Shown piece by piece: positions 11,583 to 23,971 of a stretch of DNA of 64,000 nt. The DNA comes from Hysterium pulicare CBS 123377 (Eukaryota > Ascomycota > Dothideomycetes > Hysteriales > Hysteriaceae). Every line of letters starts with the position of its first letter. Positions within the stretch are counted from its first letter, which is position 1. Position numbers and translations under genes: made by a program. Under the pieces are notes generated by a model, which saw only the letters and a list, made by a program, of their open reading frames with translations, searched no databases and had not been told where the DNA came from. The stretch lies in NCBI GenBank assembly GCA_000467715.1, contig AJFK01000646.1, positions 62,001-126,000 on the forward strand, given 5' to 3'.

Positions 11583-12299
11583 ACGAGGAATGCATTTACC
11601 TAAGTCATGATTGGTATGTATAGTATAAGAAGTACTCATCAAGTTGCGGGATGTTACCAGCTTCTGGACATAAGTGCCAGGTTGACATCTGATATTCTGT
11701 TAGCGGAAGTGCACGAAACGAGCACTGGTTGATCCTGGCCACAGACTACAGATCTCGTTTGCGGATGTAATATGGGGAGTCCGTCATGACGTCGGGCAGA
11801 TCAAGGCGAACTAACTCTTGACAATGCGTATGTGCCACCCCTTGCGATGACGACAACCCTTACTGTTTGGACTGTCTAGATCTGTTAGTGGGAGGGAATG
11901 AAGTGCGCGATGTCTCAGTTGACTTGAGAGACAAAGCCCCTTGGTCGTCGTTCCGTGACGCTGGCCTAGAACTGCCTGGTCCAACAGGTTCGGCTGCCCA
12001 TTGCTGCGGCATCACTGTTTGAAGGTATGATGCATGCAGCGACATTTCGAGACAGAAAGTTGTGGGATCAAACATGAGGTTGCGTTTGCATATAGCGAGT
12101 GAAGGCCAAGCAGAATGGTGAAGGGATTGACTGCATGTGATCAGACGTTTGCTGCCCTCGGTCCGTGCGTAGCGACCTGCAAGTTTGTCCAGACTGTTCC
12201 TTGGTTCCAAATTCTTGGTTGTGAAAAGGATAAAACCTTCCACCCCACAACCTCCCACGCTGCACTTGCTCTTGTTCTGGACAAGCCTCAATCGCTACG
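11583..12299. other. Intergenic region, no supported gene
   Basis: About 700 bp. A minus-strand 143-codon open frame (11860..12291) resembles no family and is unlike its neighbours in composition. The region should hold the promoter of the EBP gene at 12300. Confidence 0.4.
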
Positions 12300-13322
12300 A
12301 TGGAGTCGTTATTGAGGCGCCTCCAATCCTTCCTTCCTTCTGCTCAATCCTCACCTCCACCCATCGCAATGGCCGTCACTACTCCGCCGCTTCCTACCCA
12401 CCCATTTTATCCAATTGATCTTGAGCTAGTTGGATATTTGGCAAATGAGTGGGATACATTGAAGCTTCTGACCGTATTCTCTACAGGCCTTGCTGCGATA
12501 TTCTTCGTCACATACCTGGCCGTGAAGAGAATCCAACCGCATGTGTCAAACGCTGATTTATCCACCATCATGTGGTTTATCCTATGTAAGAAGCTGTCTC
12601 TCGCGGCCCGGATGCGTCAGATACTAAGTGATTCATAGGCGGTTGCATACACCTCTTTTTCGAAGGTACCTCTAGCTTTACCAAGACTACTACGTCGGCC
12701 AAGAACCGGCCCTAACGAATATCAGGATACTTCGCATATAATTTCAGACGTATGTCCAGCAGGCAGGACTTGTTTGGACAGTTGTGGAAGGAGTACTCAA
12801 TGTCAGACTCCCGATACCAGACGCAGAATGCGTTCGTGTTGTGCATGGAGACCATCACCGCGGTAAGCCCACTGACGCCTGCAGCCCACTGAGGCTGAGC
12901 TGATGATTCGGCCGATATAGGTCTGCTGGGGACCGCTTTCCTTCGTCGTTGCCTCCATGATTGCGACCAGCCATCCCTTGCGATATCCTTTCCAAGCTAT
13001 CGTATCGCTCGGGCAGCTTTACGGCGATGTGCTCTACTATGCGACCAGCCTGTTCGATCACTATATTTTGGATCTCTCGTACTCACGACCGGAGGCCTTC
13101 TATTTCTGGGGATATTTTGTCTTTACAAACTTTTTCTGGATCGTCATACCATCGAGTGAGTGTTGTGGCTATTGACAAAAAGGCGACGGGAGCTAACGGG
13201 ATCCAGTACTTCTTTACAATAGCGTTATGGCAACCGGGCGGGCGTTTGCGGCTTTGGAAAAGATGGACAAGACATTGAAAGCAAACGGCATGGCCAATGG
13301 TTCGGCGAAGAAAGCGCAGTAG
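12300..13322 (+). CDS. EBP-family sterol delta8-delta7 isomerase (emopamil-binding-protein type)
   Basis: Five exons (12300..12585, 12639..12665, 12726..12862, 12921..13155, 13207..13322) encode 266 residues. The spliced protein follows human EBP closely: CGCIHLFFEGYFAYNF carries the His and Glu of the active site. QLWKEYSMSDSRYQTQNAF, CMETITAVCWGPLSF (second key Glu) and HPLRYPFQAIVSLGQLYGDV follow. YFWGYFVFTNFFWIVIP is the last membrane region. EBP is an ER membrane protein with about four to five helices that shifts the sterol double bond from C8 to C7. Fungi usually use the unrelated Erg2 for this step, so the true substrate here is open. All four introns are 51-60 bp, and one exon is only 27 nt. 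The start could instead be the ATG at 12369. Confidence 0.88.
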
Positions 13323-13916
13323 ATGGCGATTGGCATTACAAGCATTGCAAAACAATTTTTGGTCTGCATGGCGGAGAGCATTCCGAAAATGACGAGTTTG
13401 ATGGGAGTTGGAGAACCCAAGACCTTAGCGTGCATTTATTAATAAGTCTGGACTTTTCTGGACTCTTGCAGATCATCCATGATACCTTCACATACAAATA
13501 GATTTCCTTTTAATATCAATATCAATCTTTATAGTCAATGTGACCGAACTGTCTAAGAATACACTGCTCAGGTATGAATCCAGAAAACACGACAACAAAA
13601 ACTTGGAAGAGGCGATAGTGTCGCAGCTCTTCAGCGCCGCGAGCTGTGTCCGCAAGGATAATCCCGAGCATGCATAAGCCACACATGTTGTTGTAAACAA
13701 AACCTCTGACAGACCTGCTGCTCGTACATTTACAGACACATGAATTGATCGTCAAAATAGATGCATAGCACTCCACTTGTTATTCGAAAATTCGTATCCG
13801 AGATCTGAAAGGTGAATCAGTGGAAAGGTGTTGGCGATCTTGGTGAACGCCGGGATTGGCACATCCATGCACGACTTGGTCGATTGCGTCCACACCATTC
13901 GTCGCCAACTTTGTCG
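13323..13916. other. Intergenic region upstream of the RhoGEF gene
   Basis: About 590 bp with no supported coding sequence. An in-frame upstream ATG at 13812 would extend the next gene by 35 residues, but the added peptide looks non-coding. Confidence 0.35.
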
Positions 13917-16900
13917 ATGCACCCAAACAACAACTGCATTCACCCCCTCGATGTTGATGACCGGACTCTATACAATTTCAAACCCTCAGATAACGTTCTG
14001 CGCATCTACACGGAGTCGTTAATTCCGCATGTGGCGGCTTGTGGAACGGTAAGTTCGATTGTTTACTTCGCTTCGGTGCCGCAAAACATCTCACTATCAC
14101 AAGCAATTGATTGAACCACGCCCTCGCTGACACTCTCCATGGACGATAGACCTCATGCCACTGCCACAGTCCCCCCACAATTGCCAAACGACAACTCGCC
14201 GGGACAGTAATGGGACGCCGATCAGGCCTAAAGCAACAGGTGCAAAGGCGACGCCGGACAAACAAACAAAAGTGAAACCGGTGGATTTTGGAAAGGCCAT
14301 CGGCATAGATCAGCCTGCAAATATCCGCGATAAGATCAAGAAATGGCAAGCAGAGCTTGGTAGCGAAGAAGCCGCACAGAATGCTGTTGCGACCGCTTCG
14401 GAGGATGAAGTGAAAGCAGAACCAGCGCCCAAACCACAATCTACTCCCAGACCGAAGACTGCGGAAGCCAAACCAAGCCCGAAACCTACAGGTACACCAG
14501 TGCAGGGCGTGGAGCCTCCATTAGAAAAGCCTAAGAGTGCAAAGAAGCCTGCGCATAACAGATTGGACTCCGATGTACGCATTGCAAGTGCGCCGAAGAA
14601 AAGGGTAGTTAGCGATTCACATTGGCGCAAGAACAAGTCCCCACCAAAGGACTCGACTACGCGTACCGATCCGAAACCTCTACCAAACGCTTGGGTACGA
14701 CCTAAACCTAAACCAAAAGTACCCGTAGAGCCCGAGATAAAACCTGTAATCGTATACGCGTCCAAGAACAATGCCAATGGCACCACACCGAAAGTACACA
14801 GTCCAAAACAGAGGAGGCGGTCGAGGCCTACAAGTTCTGGCAATGACGAGCGGCCGAGTACAAGCGGTTCGGCGAGTGGCACAGCGGAGAAGAGCGGAGA
14901 CGATGGTCTCACTTCACCCGTGTCCCCTGATCTACTTAAAGTTGAGAGCCCTCGGGTACGAAGCAGCCGTCGAAAACAGAAATCTCCTAGAGATTCGTTC
15001 TCAGCTGAAGAGGAGACTCCAGTAAAAAGGAGGAGCGCCCATAAATCAGTCGATCTGTCCAAAGACAGCCTTCCAGAGACAAAATCTCCTGAAGACGACC
15101 CTTCTCGTCTTGACGTACCTATAGATGATCTGCCTCGGAGAAGACGGAGGAGTAGTCATAGGAGGCGGCATACAGATGTTCCACCAGAAGACTCGCCGCA
15201 GGATCCCATTTCGACAGAACGAAGAAGATCGAGACCTAAGTCGTATCAACAGGATGTACCTCAAGATGCTGAACCTCCAGCACAGCCCATCGCATCAGAA
15301 AAACCACCAAAGGTCTTTGGAAATCGCATAGAAGCATGGCTTACAACAACCCCAGATCCCTTCGTTGACCCAGAAACTCGGTCACGAAGAACTTCGAAGA
15401 GTGCCACTTCGACTTCAGAATTATCACATCATAAAGACGAGAAAGCTGATAAAGACGCTTCGAGAGGTGCTGAAGTTGAGCCTCTTGAGGAAGCTCCCGA
15501 CCGGAACTTCAGTAGCCGGCGTAGGACACGCGCTCGGAGCGTGAGCATTAGGTTGGATACCGAGAGCCTGGATGACAAGAGCTCTTTCACAGGGCTCGCC
15601 GAATCTTCACGTGGCCCAGATATAACGCCAAGCCCGACCTTAAAAAGACGTGGAGCCAGGCGTACACAGCACTCGCCCACAAAGGACAGAGCGAAATCAT
15701 GCACATTCGGAGAATCGGTTGATGATGGCGAAGATTCAGTATCCATGGCTCCTTCGTCATCAGTCGATGCTTCTACGTTCGATCTGAACAATATTCCGAT
15801 CAAGACGCGACAGGATAGCTTGATTATTAGGAGGGGTTTCCCGTCGACTGGAAAGCGGCTTTCTACAATTGCTTCAGTAGAGACCTTCGCTACAAAGCTG
15901 CAAGCCGCTCCTCCTTCAGAGGCTGTTGGCTCAGAAATAGGTGCAGAGCATAAAGCAGCGCAAGAAGATGCCACTGCATCTGAAGACAGAAACCACTCCG
16001 ATGCACTTACTACTCTCAGTCGCAGGAGTACAAGGAGGAAGCTTGCTAGCCATGCCGACCTGATATCCGTGCTATCCATGCCAAGGGCAGGCACGAAGAG
16101 CATCATGTCGGCCCGGAGCATTCGTACCAACCGCAGCCGCCTCGCGACTGCCACGATGGGCGACGTTATGAACGAGCTTGCTTCGGACGAAACGAAGTAC
16201 ATGCGCGAGCTCCGCACCTTGGTTGACGGGGTCATCCCTGTCCTACTCAGCTGCGTGCTTTCCAAGTCGGATTCTGCAGTCGCGGCTGGCTTGTTTAGTC
16301 GATCCGCCTCCCAGCATGACCCAAATATAACCAAGCCCATCGTCGATATGGGCATCGCTTTGGAACGCCTCAAGGGCTTGCACAAACGCATCCCCAAGGA
16401 GCATCCGGACATGCTCCTCTCATGGGCACAAAGCGCTCAGAGGATCTATGCCGACTACCTCAAGTGCTGGCGTCTCGGCTTTCAAGATGTCGTCGTCAAC
16501 TTAGCACCAGCTGCTGACGATCCTTCCACCTCTACACCTGTCAAGTCTGCGAAGAACCCCGATGATGCTGCGTCGTGGGACGATGGTATGGCGCGGAACG
16601 AGGAAGGTTATATTATCAACGGTGAAGGGGAAAGAGTCGACGTTGCTTTTCTGTTGAAGAGGCCTTTGGTACGATTGAAGTACTTGGCAAAGACGTTCAA
16701 GGTAATCCTGAGTCTTCGATATCGTTGGAAGCCGTCGCTAATGAGGAATAGGGAATCAACCATATCAAACCTTCTCAACAAGCCGAAAAGATGTCCACAG
16801 CATTCCAGGGCCTTGTTACTGATGCGCGGAAACGCTCTGACGAGGAACGAGCACGGATGGAAGATGAAGCTGCTGCCAATATCGACCCGACACGGGCTCG

Positions 16901-19900
16901 CGATCCGCGTAGTCTCGCACCCTTGGCTGGGGTTCGTATTGATCCCAATCGACGTGTAAAAGCCAGAGACTACTTTGATATGCATTTACCCCACTCAAGT
17001 GGGCAAGAGGTAGACTGTCGTGTCGAACTGCTGATGCGCGATGATGCGCCCGGAACGGGGATCGGAGGCGATGTCTTACTGTGCGAGGTTGATGGCACAG
17101 GCCGTTGGCTATTTTTCCCTCCTATCCAACTGAGCCGAATATCAGCCCGCAATGGTGATTCGAAAGGCGAGATTGTGGTCATGATTCGAGGTTATCATTC
17201 CGACGGTTCAGAATGGAGTGAAGTTTTATCTTTGAGTACGGATGACGAGCAGGCCGGTTTCGAATGGGTGCAGATGCTAGGATTGGAGCCAATACCGCCT
17301 CAACTGACTGAGTTGAAGAGGGAGAAGAGTTTCGTTAGCAAGGCACCACGTCCAACCAGCAGTCATGCATCTTCGTCTTTACTCTCTGTCGGCACCGGAT
17401 CAACACCTCCACAGAAGAGCAGAACACCGAGCCCAACCGAAATTGAGGTCCCCATCGGAGAGCAAGCAAACCCAACGTCAAAGAAATGGGGTTATGATAC
17501 TCCTAATAGACATGGAAACCGTCTGTCTCCTGAAGTATCTCCCATTACGCCGCCAAGCAGTGAGGGATCCAAGGCCAAGAGGAACTCTGCGACAAGTCCA
17601 GTGTCGCCTCCATCTCCCTTGGAAACCCAGTCCAGAGTTGAAGCGGACTGGCATACACCATCTCCAAGACCTTCTGGTCGTGATGATGTTGATCGAACGC
17701 CAAGGAGTCTGAACGAAGCCATGATGTTGGCTGGCAGTGGGTCGCCCCTGAGTCTTAAACGAACTAAAGCAAAGAGACTCTCGAAGAATCCCCCCGATTC
17801 GCCAAGCTCATCACGTCCCTCGAGGCAAATAGTGCTGGATGATCCCCCACCAGAGGAAGCGAAACAGCCTAGGAAGCTATCAAAGAGGCAACGGCAGCGC
17901 TCAGAGCAACCGCATACTCCTACATCATCATCACTGTCTCACAATAGTAAAGGGTTCAGCGTCTGGATGCCAACGTCAGAAGCAGAGGACTCGGATGACT
18001 CAGATAATGAAGACCAACCTACGAGGGCTACGCAGGAGCAGCCAACGCGACCACAGTTCCACCGACGAGCATCTTCCGTCCCATCTTTAGACCTCCCAAC
18101 TATTCCAAAAATACGAAAGACCAGTCAACCGAGCACCCCAGTTAGGGAAACTCGGGCAGAATCGTCCCCAGAAATTGGCGAGAAGAAAGTTCCCGCATCT
18201 GCACCATCCAAACTACAGAAAAAGGCTCCGAAAACTGTCAAAGAAGACGTAGTTGCACCACGAGATGAGAACAAACCGCCACCTGTTCCGCCGCATCGAT
18301 CGTCCAGTCCAGCAACTCCAGTAGCTTTGAAGGCCTCAAGTACGCCTGTGCTTACTCCGACGCTACCAGGCTTTAAAACACGTCGCCGGTCATCGTCGCC
18401 TCTTAAGCATGAATATGAACCGTCTACAGCAACGGAGTCCTCCAGTGACAGCGACGAAGGAGCGTTCGATGATGACGACTCACTGACTTCGGAATCTTCG
18501 GAAGATGAACTTGAAGATGACGTTCCAACACCTTTGATGCCAGTTGGACAATCAAAGTTCCCAAAAGTGTCACCTCCAGCTTCAATATATACCTTACCCA
18601 ATGGCACCATTACTCCATCCCAGTCTGCTTCCAACACCCCCTACAGAACCGTTCCACGTGGGTCCGATAAAGCATCAAAGACAATCGCGTCACTATTTTC
18701 CTGGTCTGATGCTGGCAAATGGGAGAGTTTACATCCGGATGAGTGCAGTATCATTATTACTCCCGGAAAAATCGAAGCTTATGAGCTCACGTCGGCGCAT
18801 TCCAAACCACTTGTTGCTGACGGCGAGGAAATCATTCAACTAGGAGGAAAAGGTCCTCTTGTATGCTTGGAGCTCACGCCATTGGTACCACTTCGCCGTG
18901 GCACTGCTCTAGATATCTCGATCCGGTCTCCACCAACCGCTGAGTCACGCATAAAGGCTGGAAATAACGTAATGTTCCGTAGCCGTAGCCCTGAGGAGTG
19001 TGAGGCTTTGTATGCACTGATTAACACCTCTCGTATCAACAATCCTACTTACATGGCGCTTCAAAATGCTCGCGGACCGTATGGCCAAAGCAACTGGGCC
19101 CAAGCCATGGACCGCCAGAATGCTGCGCGCTCCACCGCCGGATCTTCAAGTAGCTGGTGGAACATGGGCGGTACACTTGGTCGAAGAAGTTCTTACCGTG
19201 CCTCCAGTACACGCGCAGCTTCTATCTCTGCAGCTACCGACTCGTCCGTGGGCACAATGGCCACCGCCTTTTCGGCGCTCAAACGTTTCAGTGGCACGAG
19301 CCGACTTTTCAACATTCACCGCTCGACTCTCAGCTCTCGTGATGGATCTCGCAGTACGAACAGCTTCGATTCTGGATCAGCAGGCTCTGGTTCTGGAACT
19401 AGCACACCGAACCCGGATGGATCAGGTCTACCAGGCCGTGCTCAAGGGGCTCCTCTCGGCATAACCAACACGAAGATACGTCTTTACGGACGTGAAACAC
19501 AATCGAAATGGCGGGACATGGGCTCAGCACGTCTTACGATCATGATGCCGGACCCCAACACCTCACAATCGGGCTTGAGGCAGGGTGTCGGTAGCCCTGG
19601 CGTCAAGAGACCAGGGCAAGAGAAGAGGATTATGATTCTCGGCAAGACGAAGGGAGAAATTCTGCTGGATGTCACCCTCGGAGAGAGCTGTTTTGAGAGA
19701 GTAGCTCGAACGGGCATTGCAGTCAGCGTTTGGGAGGATGTGGTTGGACCTAACGGAGAGATTGGGACTGTGCACGCGGTGGGCGGCGTATCCAGTGCGA
19801 GGGCCAGAGTGTACATGATTCAGGTAAGATTTCCGGATTGCTATAGCAATCACTGCCATTTGTTAACACGAGTGACTAATGAATCCTTCCAAACAGATGA

Positions 19901-19956
19901 AGACAGAACGCGAATGCGCATACTCTTTCTCCCTGCTAGGCAAGCACAGATATTGA
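13917..19956 (+). CDS. Large DH-domain (RhoGEF-like) protein with long disordered arms
   Basis: Four exons (13917..14048, 14170..16701, 16752..19823, 19897..19956) give a 1931-residue model. The N-terminus starts MHPNNNCIHPLDVDDRTLYN. About 650 residues of basic, Ser/Pro/Arg-rich disordered sequence follow. A Dbl-homology region begins near residue 706 (MGDVMNELASDETKYMRELR) and continues through PIVDMGIALERLKGLHKRIP and LKRPLVRLKYLAKTFK. A PH-like segment follows at roughly 957-1080 (VELLMRDDAPGTGIGGDVLL, WVQMLGLEP). The rest is again disordered, with acidic and serine clusters and a folded segment around ASLFSWSDAGKWESL. DH domains exchange GDP for GTP on Rho GTPases, which control polarity and cell wall growth. 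Orthologues are often mislabelled SRm160/300-like because of the Ser/Arg repeats. The exon 1/2 join uses CAG at 14169 because it keeps frame; this first intron (121 bp) and the start are the least certain parts. Confidence 0.82.
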
Positions 19957-21373
19957 GGTTTTTCACCGCCGATACTTTCACCCGCACCTATCGGATCTAC
20001 ATACTTCGACGATTTTACCTTTTCGTATCATGTACGCCTCTCACATGCAGCATTTTCCCTTCATCGGTCCCGGCATCTCTTTTCCTATCCGCACATACAC
20101 ACGGTCACATCGTCACATAGAGTTTTTGGGGTGTCCAATTTCCTACCCTTTACCGCTTCTTCAATCTTCGAATTTTCCTTTCTGTAATATGTCACGGATG
20201 GTTGCAGTCTTCAGCGATGTGTTTTAGGAAGCCAACACACATCGGACGTGCTATCAGGCGTCCTGGAGGGCTTTTCTTTCCATATGTTTTGCTTTCATCG
20301 ATTTAGCGGGTACTGGCGGGATCACATGGGACCTTTTTTTGGTTTTGTTTAAGGAGCACGAATAGGGATCATACGATTCTTTTTCTTGAGAATAGATGTG
20401 CGGTGTATGGATGTTCTAGGGGAAATAATACCAACGTGTTCGTTCAAGCCAGCTGGCACTCTAGATCGCGTGATTATTGAGGAGTTATCGGGCAAGTGGA
20501 GTGTGACGTGTCCATGGGAGGATGCGATGCTGGGGAGAAGGAGTTTGGGAGTTTGGAAAGGGCGGTATGTATTGAGTATATAACACCCTCGTTCCTCTTG
20601 GTTCTGTTGTTCTTCTCCATCTTCTCTACATTCCACTCAATGGACTCTCTACTCAACAACCCTCGACTTCCCTTTCCATGCTGTTTTGGAGTCACCGGCC
20701 CTCATACTGTAACGTATTCGCTCTTCATGCGTCCGTTCTTGCTCCAGCTGTGGGACCAGACAAGTCATGGCAATATTTCACCTCTCCTATTCCCCCAGAC
20801 ACTCGTACACAGCTACGATCCATGAGAGATGTTCCAATCTTTCCTCTAGCACTCTACACCACCTACTTTATTATGGCGTATGTGTTGGAGCGGGGTGGTC
20901 CTGCTACAAATCTCCAGTATAGACGCGTCTATGTCTTGTGGGCTTCTCTGGACTCACTTAAGCCATTATGGACTGCGTTCTGGATCTTCACTATCCTTTT
21001 GACACTGAATCCATCTGATATTAGCCTACTTTCATATGGTTTTCGCTCTGGCTCCGGACTTTCTGCGGGTTTCGCATTAGCATTAGCCTTGCGCAAATGC
21101 TCGATAGTGTGGGAATTTTGCCGTGGCTCTCAACAACTCACATAACTATGGGTACGCTCGGTCTCTCTCCGCCTCTCGAAACTCTTACCTTGGGATACAT
21201 TGTGCTTGAAAAATATTACCGTCACACATGAATGGGAAGGATTCAATGTTGGTTTGAGAGGTGCTCGAATGAGACCAAAAACCGATATTGAACGACAGCA
21301 TGTGGGCTTGGGAGATATTTAGCGCAACACTTTTTCTTCGGCATGATACGTCGAAACAAGCGGCTCAACATTG
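19957..21373. other. Intergenic start of the accessory island
   Basis: This is the 3' flank of the RhoGEF gene and then CT-rich sequence. A 155-codon plus ORF at 20678..21145 encodes a hydrophobic peptide but overlaps another ORF and matches no family known to me. No gene is called here. Confidence 0.35.
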
Positions 21374-22125
21374 AGATGTATCTCCTCACCTCCTCCCGGG
21401 TCAGTTATCCTGGTTCTCTCATCATTGGCTGCTATGAAGTTTCGTTGCTGGCCACCTCTCTGCTCTCCTCTTGGAATGCTTTTTCAAGATCAATGGATCG
21501 AGCGTGTGATGTGTCTCTGTGCCTCCTCCGAGATCGAATATTTTACTCTGTCATCGGAGGATGAGGACTTGTCTGATGGTCCGTCGCCCTCTTCCTCAAT
21601 TGCGTTGTCTGAAACAATGGCTCTACATAAACGACATATGTCTTCGCGCCTCGTCCTGACACAAATAATATTCTCATTTATCATCCCCTACCTGCTCCTC
21701 TACAAGATGGTTTGCCTCCTCCCGCTTTCTGCTTGGAATTCCCCGTCTATGAGAGAGTCATAAGATCCACTAGGGTGCCCCTGCCTCCTGGATCGGACAT
21801 CGGATATTTGATTATCAACCACGTCATGGACTTTGCATGCTCTATCTTTCCCAACTCTCAGAGCCAAATGCTTCGGTCAAACGGATGCACCCTCACCTGA
21901 TGTGTCTTCGGTCCCCATCCGGGTTCGAACATCTGATTACTTCATTGTCAACCTTGGAGCAACGATTCAATGGTCCCTTCTCCTCCGCTCTCTTCATGGA
22001 AGGGCTTTGCCCAAAACAAGATATGAACAGGAACAATGCGTCTCTGCGCCTTCGTCTAGATTCAACTATCTAGTTGTTTCATCGTCCGGCTCTTTCGATG
22101 CAATGGTCTGCTGCCGTCTGCTTTG
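21374..22125. repeat. Degenerate tandem repeat, about 130-bp period, roughly six copies
   Basis: A C/T-rich word resembling TGTGTCTCTGCGCCTCGTCC, followed about 20-30 bp later by an ATTTnATTATTTCAT-like AT stretch, recurs near 21374, 21507, 21637, 21774, 21898 and 22036. Successive spacings are about 124-138 bp. Copies differ at many sites, so the array is old. Short ORFs inside it (for example 21371..21763) are side effects of the repeat. The period was estimated by eye. Confidence 0.55.
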
Positions 22126-23971
22126 ATCGGTTACAAAATCACACGAGAACTGTAGATTCTTCCAGCAAAGATGTCACGATGTTAGCATGTGTTCTGTGGA
22201 GCTCTAATTTCTTACATTGAAGTGGTTTCCGTCGAGCATATCCATGGTCGCTTGGTCTTTCGAGCTCTTGGATGGAGGCTCTTCAAGTCGGCTCATTTAT
22301 TGGATCATGTGTAGACCGGGGCGAGAGGTTTCATTTCGAAACCGCCGATGATACTGACATATGGCTTTGAATGGCAGATCGGTATTCGTTGACCACATGG
22401 TTGATGTTGCTAGAAAGACTTGGACTGGGATCTAGAAGGCCGGCGAAGTGCTGACCGTGCCTTCTTCCGTTGCCCTCAAATTGGAAACCTTTGGTCTTCC
22501 ACCTGGCTTCTGCATTATAATTGCGAATGCCACCGAGCACAACATCACGCCAACATGAGCGCCCGCCGGTGGGCCCTACTTGGGGCTTGATTGCTAACCA
22601 TGGAAGAATGGATCCACTGTGTTGGCAACTGAAAAGTAGAGGCATCCCATGCGGCTGAATATCTAATGGGACGAGATCCATGTGGATTCGGATTCGGATT
22701 CGGAATCATATCAAATATGCTGCCTCGCCATATACAGTCCAAAACCTAAGGGGATCATTCCTGTCATGGCTTGGCCTTGGGAGCGACTTTTACAGCAATG
22801 CCAATGGTAATAGCACGTGCCGCGGCTGATGCTAGCGAGAACTTACATTCAAACCGATATGCACACACTTTCATGGGAGCACCACCATCATCATTCGATC
22901 CTATCCCCTAGTGGCGTGGGACCGGTCGAACCAAAGAGATGATAGCTTCGCCAAATGGCTTGGACTTGAAGACGACCTCCATTAACAAGTCAACGGTAAC
23001 GACATCGGCCGATCCTAGCTCTACCGAGAGCTTTCGTTCAAAAAGATATCTACCAGTTGTGTATGGAGTACCGTCCATCATCAAGACTTGTCCCATCTAT
23101 TTACGAATGTGAGATCGGTCGAGCAAGGATGTTGAAAGATTCCGAAACAGACTTGGACTTGGAGTAGTTTTTCACATTCCTACTACCGATGAGTTCATAA
23201 ATGTCAATCCCCACTTCTGGAGACATCAAGAAAAAGGTAGTTGAGTCGTCCGGCTCTTCTACAAAGACTTGAAGCTCTGGCTTCAATTTATTCCAAGCAT
23301 AAGAAGGCTGAGCAACTACAGGAGATTCCTTCCAGCATGGATACGGCAAAGCGTGAGCGTTCTTACTCTCCAAAAGAGCCCGACAAACGCATGGCCTCGG
23401 CATCCCGAACCACCAGTCTCGGACAAGCGAGACCAAGACAGAATCTGCATGGAGCACGAGGCTCGTCCGATATCAATGTCTGCCCTAACAATTCGAATGG
23501 GTGGTTGAATAACTCTTGCGAGGTCCTTCCATGCTCAAGGATGGAGAGGACTTTCGAACAGCGACTACGACGAGACATACGCGCTGCTCCTGGATCTGGC
23601 TGGGGTTTATATCCAGGACCTTCGGACAATGAAATGATGCGGTCTGAGAGGATTTCACAACTACTACTGCGAAAAACACATGCGCTACTCCTAGGTTCAG
23701 CAAGATATTTTCTCCACCAATCGTGCATTGAGATCACCGACTATCACCTTGAAGCCACCAAAATTATATGGAACTGTTGGGCTGGAATCCGGGAAAGAAC
23801 TGAAACATGTGCCGGGTGCTCCTATATCGAGGATGTTATGGCAAATGTCTGTGCCAAATCATGCAACCACAACCGTACGATGTCTGCCGATCTCACTACT
23901 TCCGAAATGGCATGGGACCTTCAAAGAATGTCCTCCCTGTGCACCTGAAGTCCTCAGTGCCCCGATGAATG
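22126..23971. other. Island sequence with minus-strand coding-like remnants
   Basis: Several minus-strand stretches look protein-like but do not join into a gene. One at 23096..22908 reads GQVLMMDGTPYTTGRYLFER then LSVELGSADVVTVDLLMEV. One at 23360..23110 contains ELQVFVEEPDDSTTFFLMSP. Another at 22681..22331 contains PLDIQPHGMPLLFSCQHSG. They are separated by stops and frame changes, so at best this is a decayed gene. A 235-codon ORF on the plus strand (23241..23948) overlaps them and is not accepted. No family is recognised. Confidence 0.25.

Noticed and set aside
11719-11740. CTGGTTGATCCTGGCC, like the 5' end of 18S rRNA
   Set aside because: The match ends after about 14 bases and no rRNA sequence follows.
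15429-16412. Long minus ORF (327 codons) and another at 14310..15062
   Set aside because: Both are antisense shadows of the Ser/Arg-rich RhoGEF exon.
20678-21145. 155-codon plus ORF with membrane-like segments
   Set aside because: Overlaps another ORF, has no family features, and lies in C/T-rich DNA, which creates Leu/Phe/Ser-rich frames by chance.
21915-21935. GGGTTCGAACATC, like a tRNA T-loop
   Set aside because: No matching acceptor stem, D-arm or anticodon arm around it. I found no tRNA in the window.
23241-23948. 235-codon plus ORF
   Set aside because: The opposite strand looks more protein-like in places; neither strand forms a gene, and no domain is seen.
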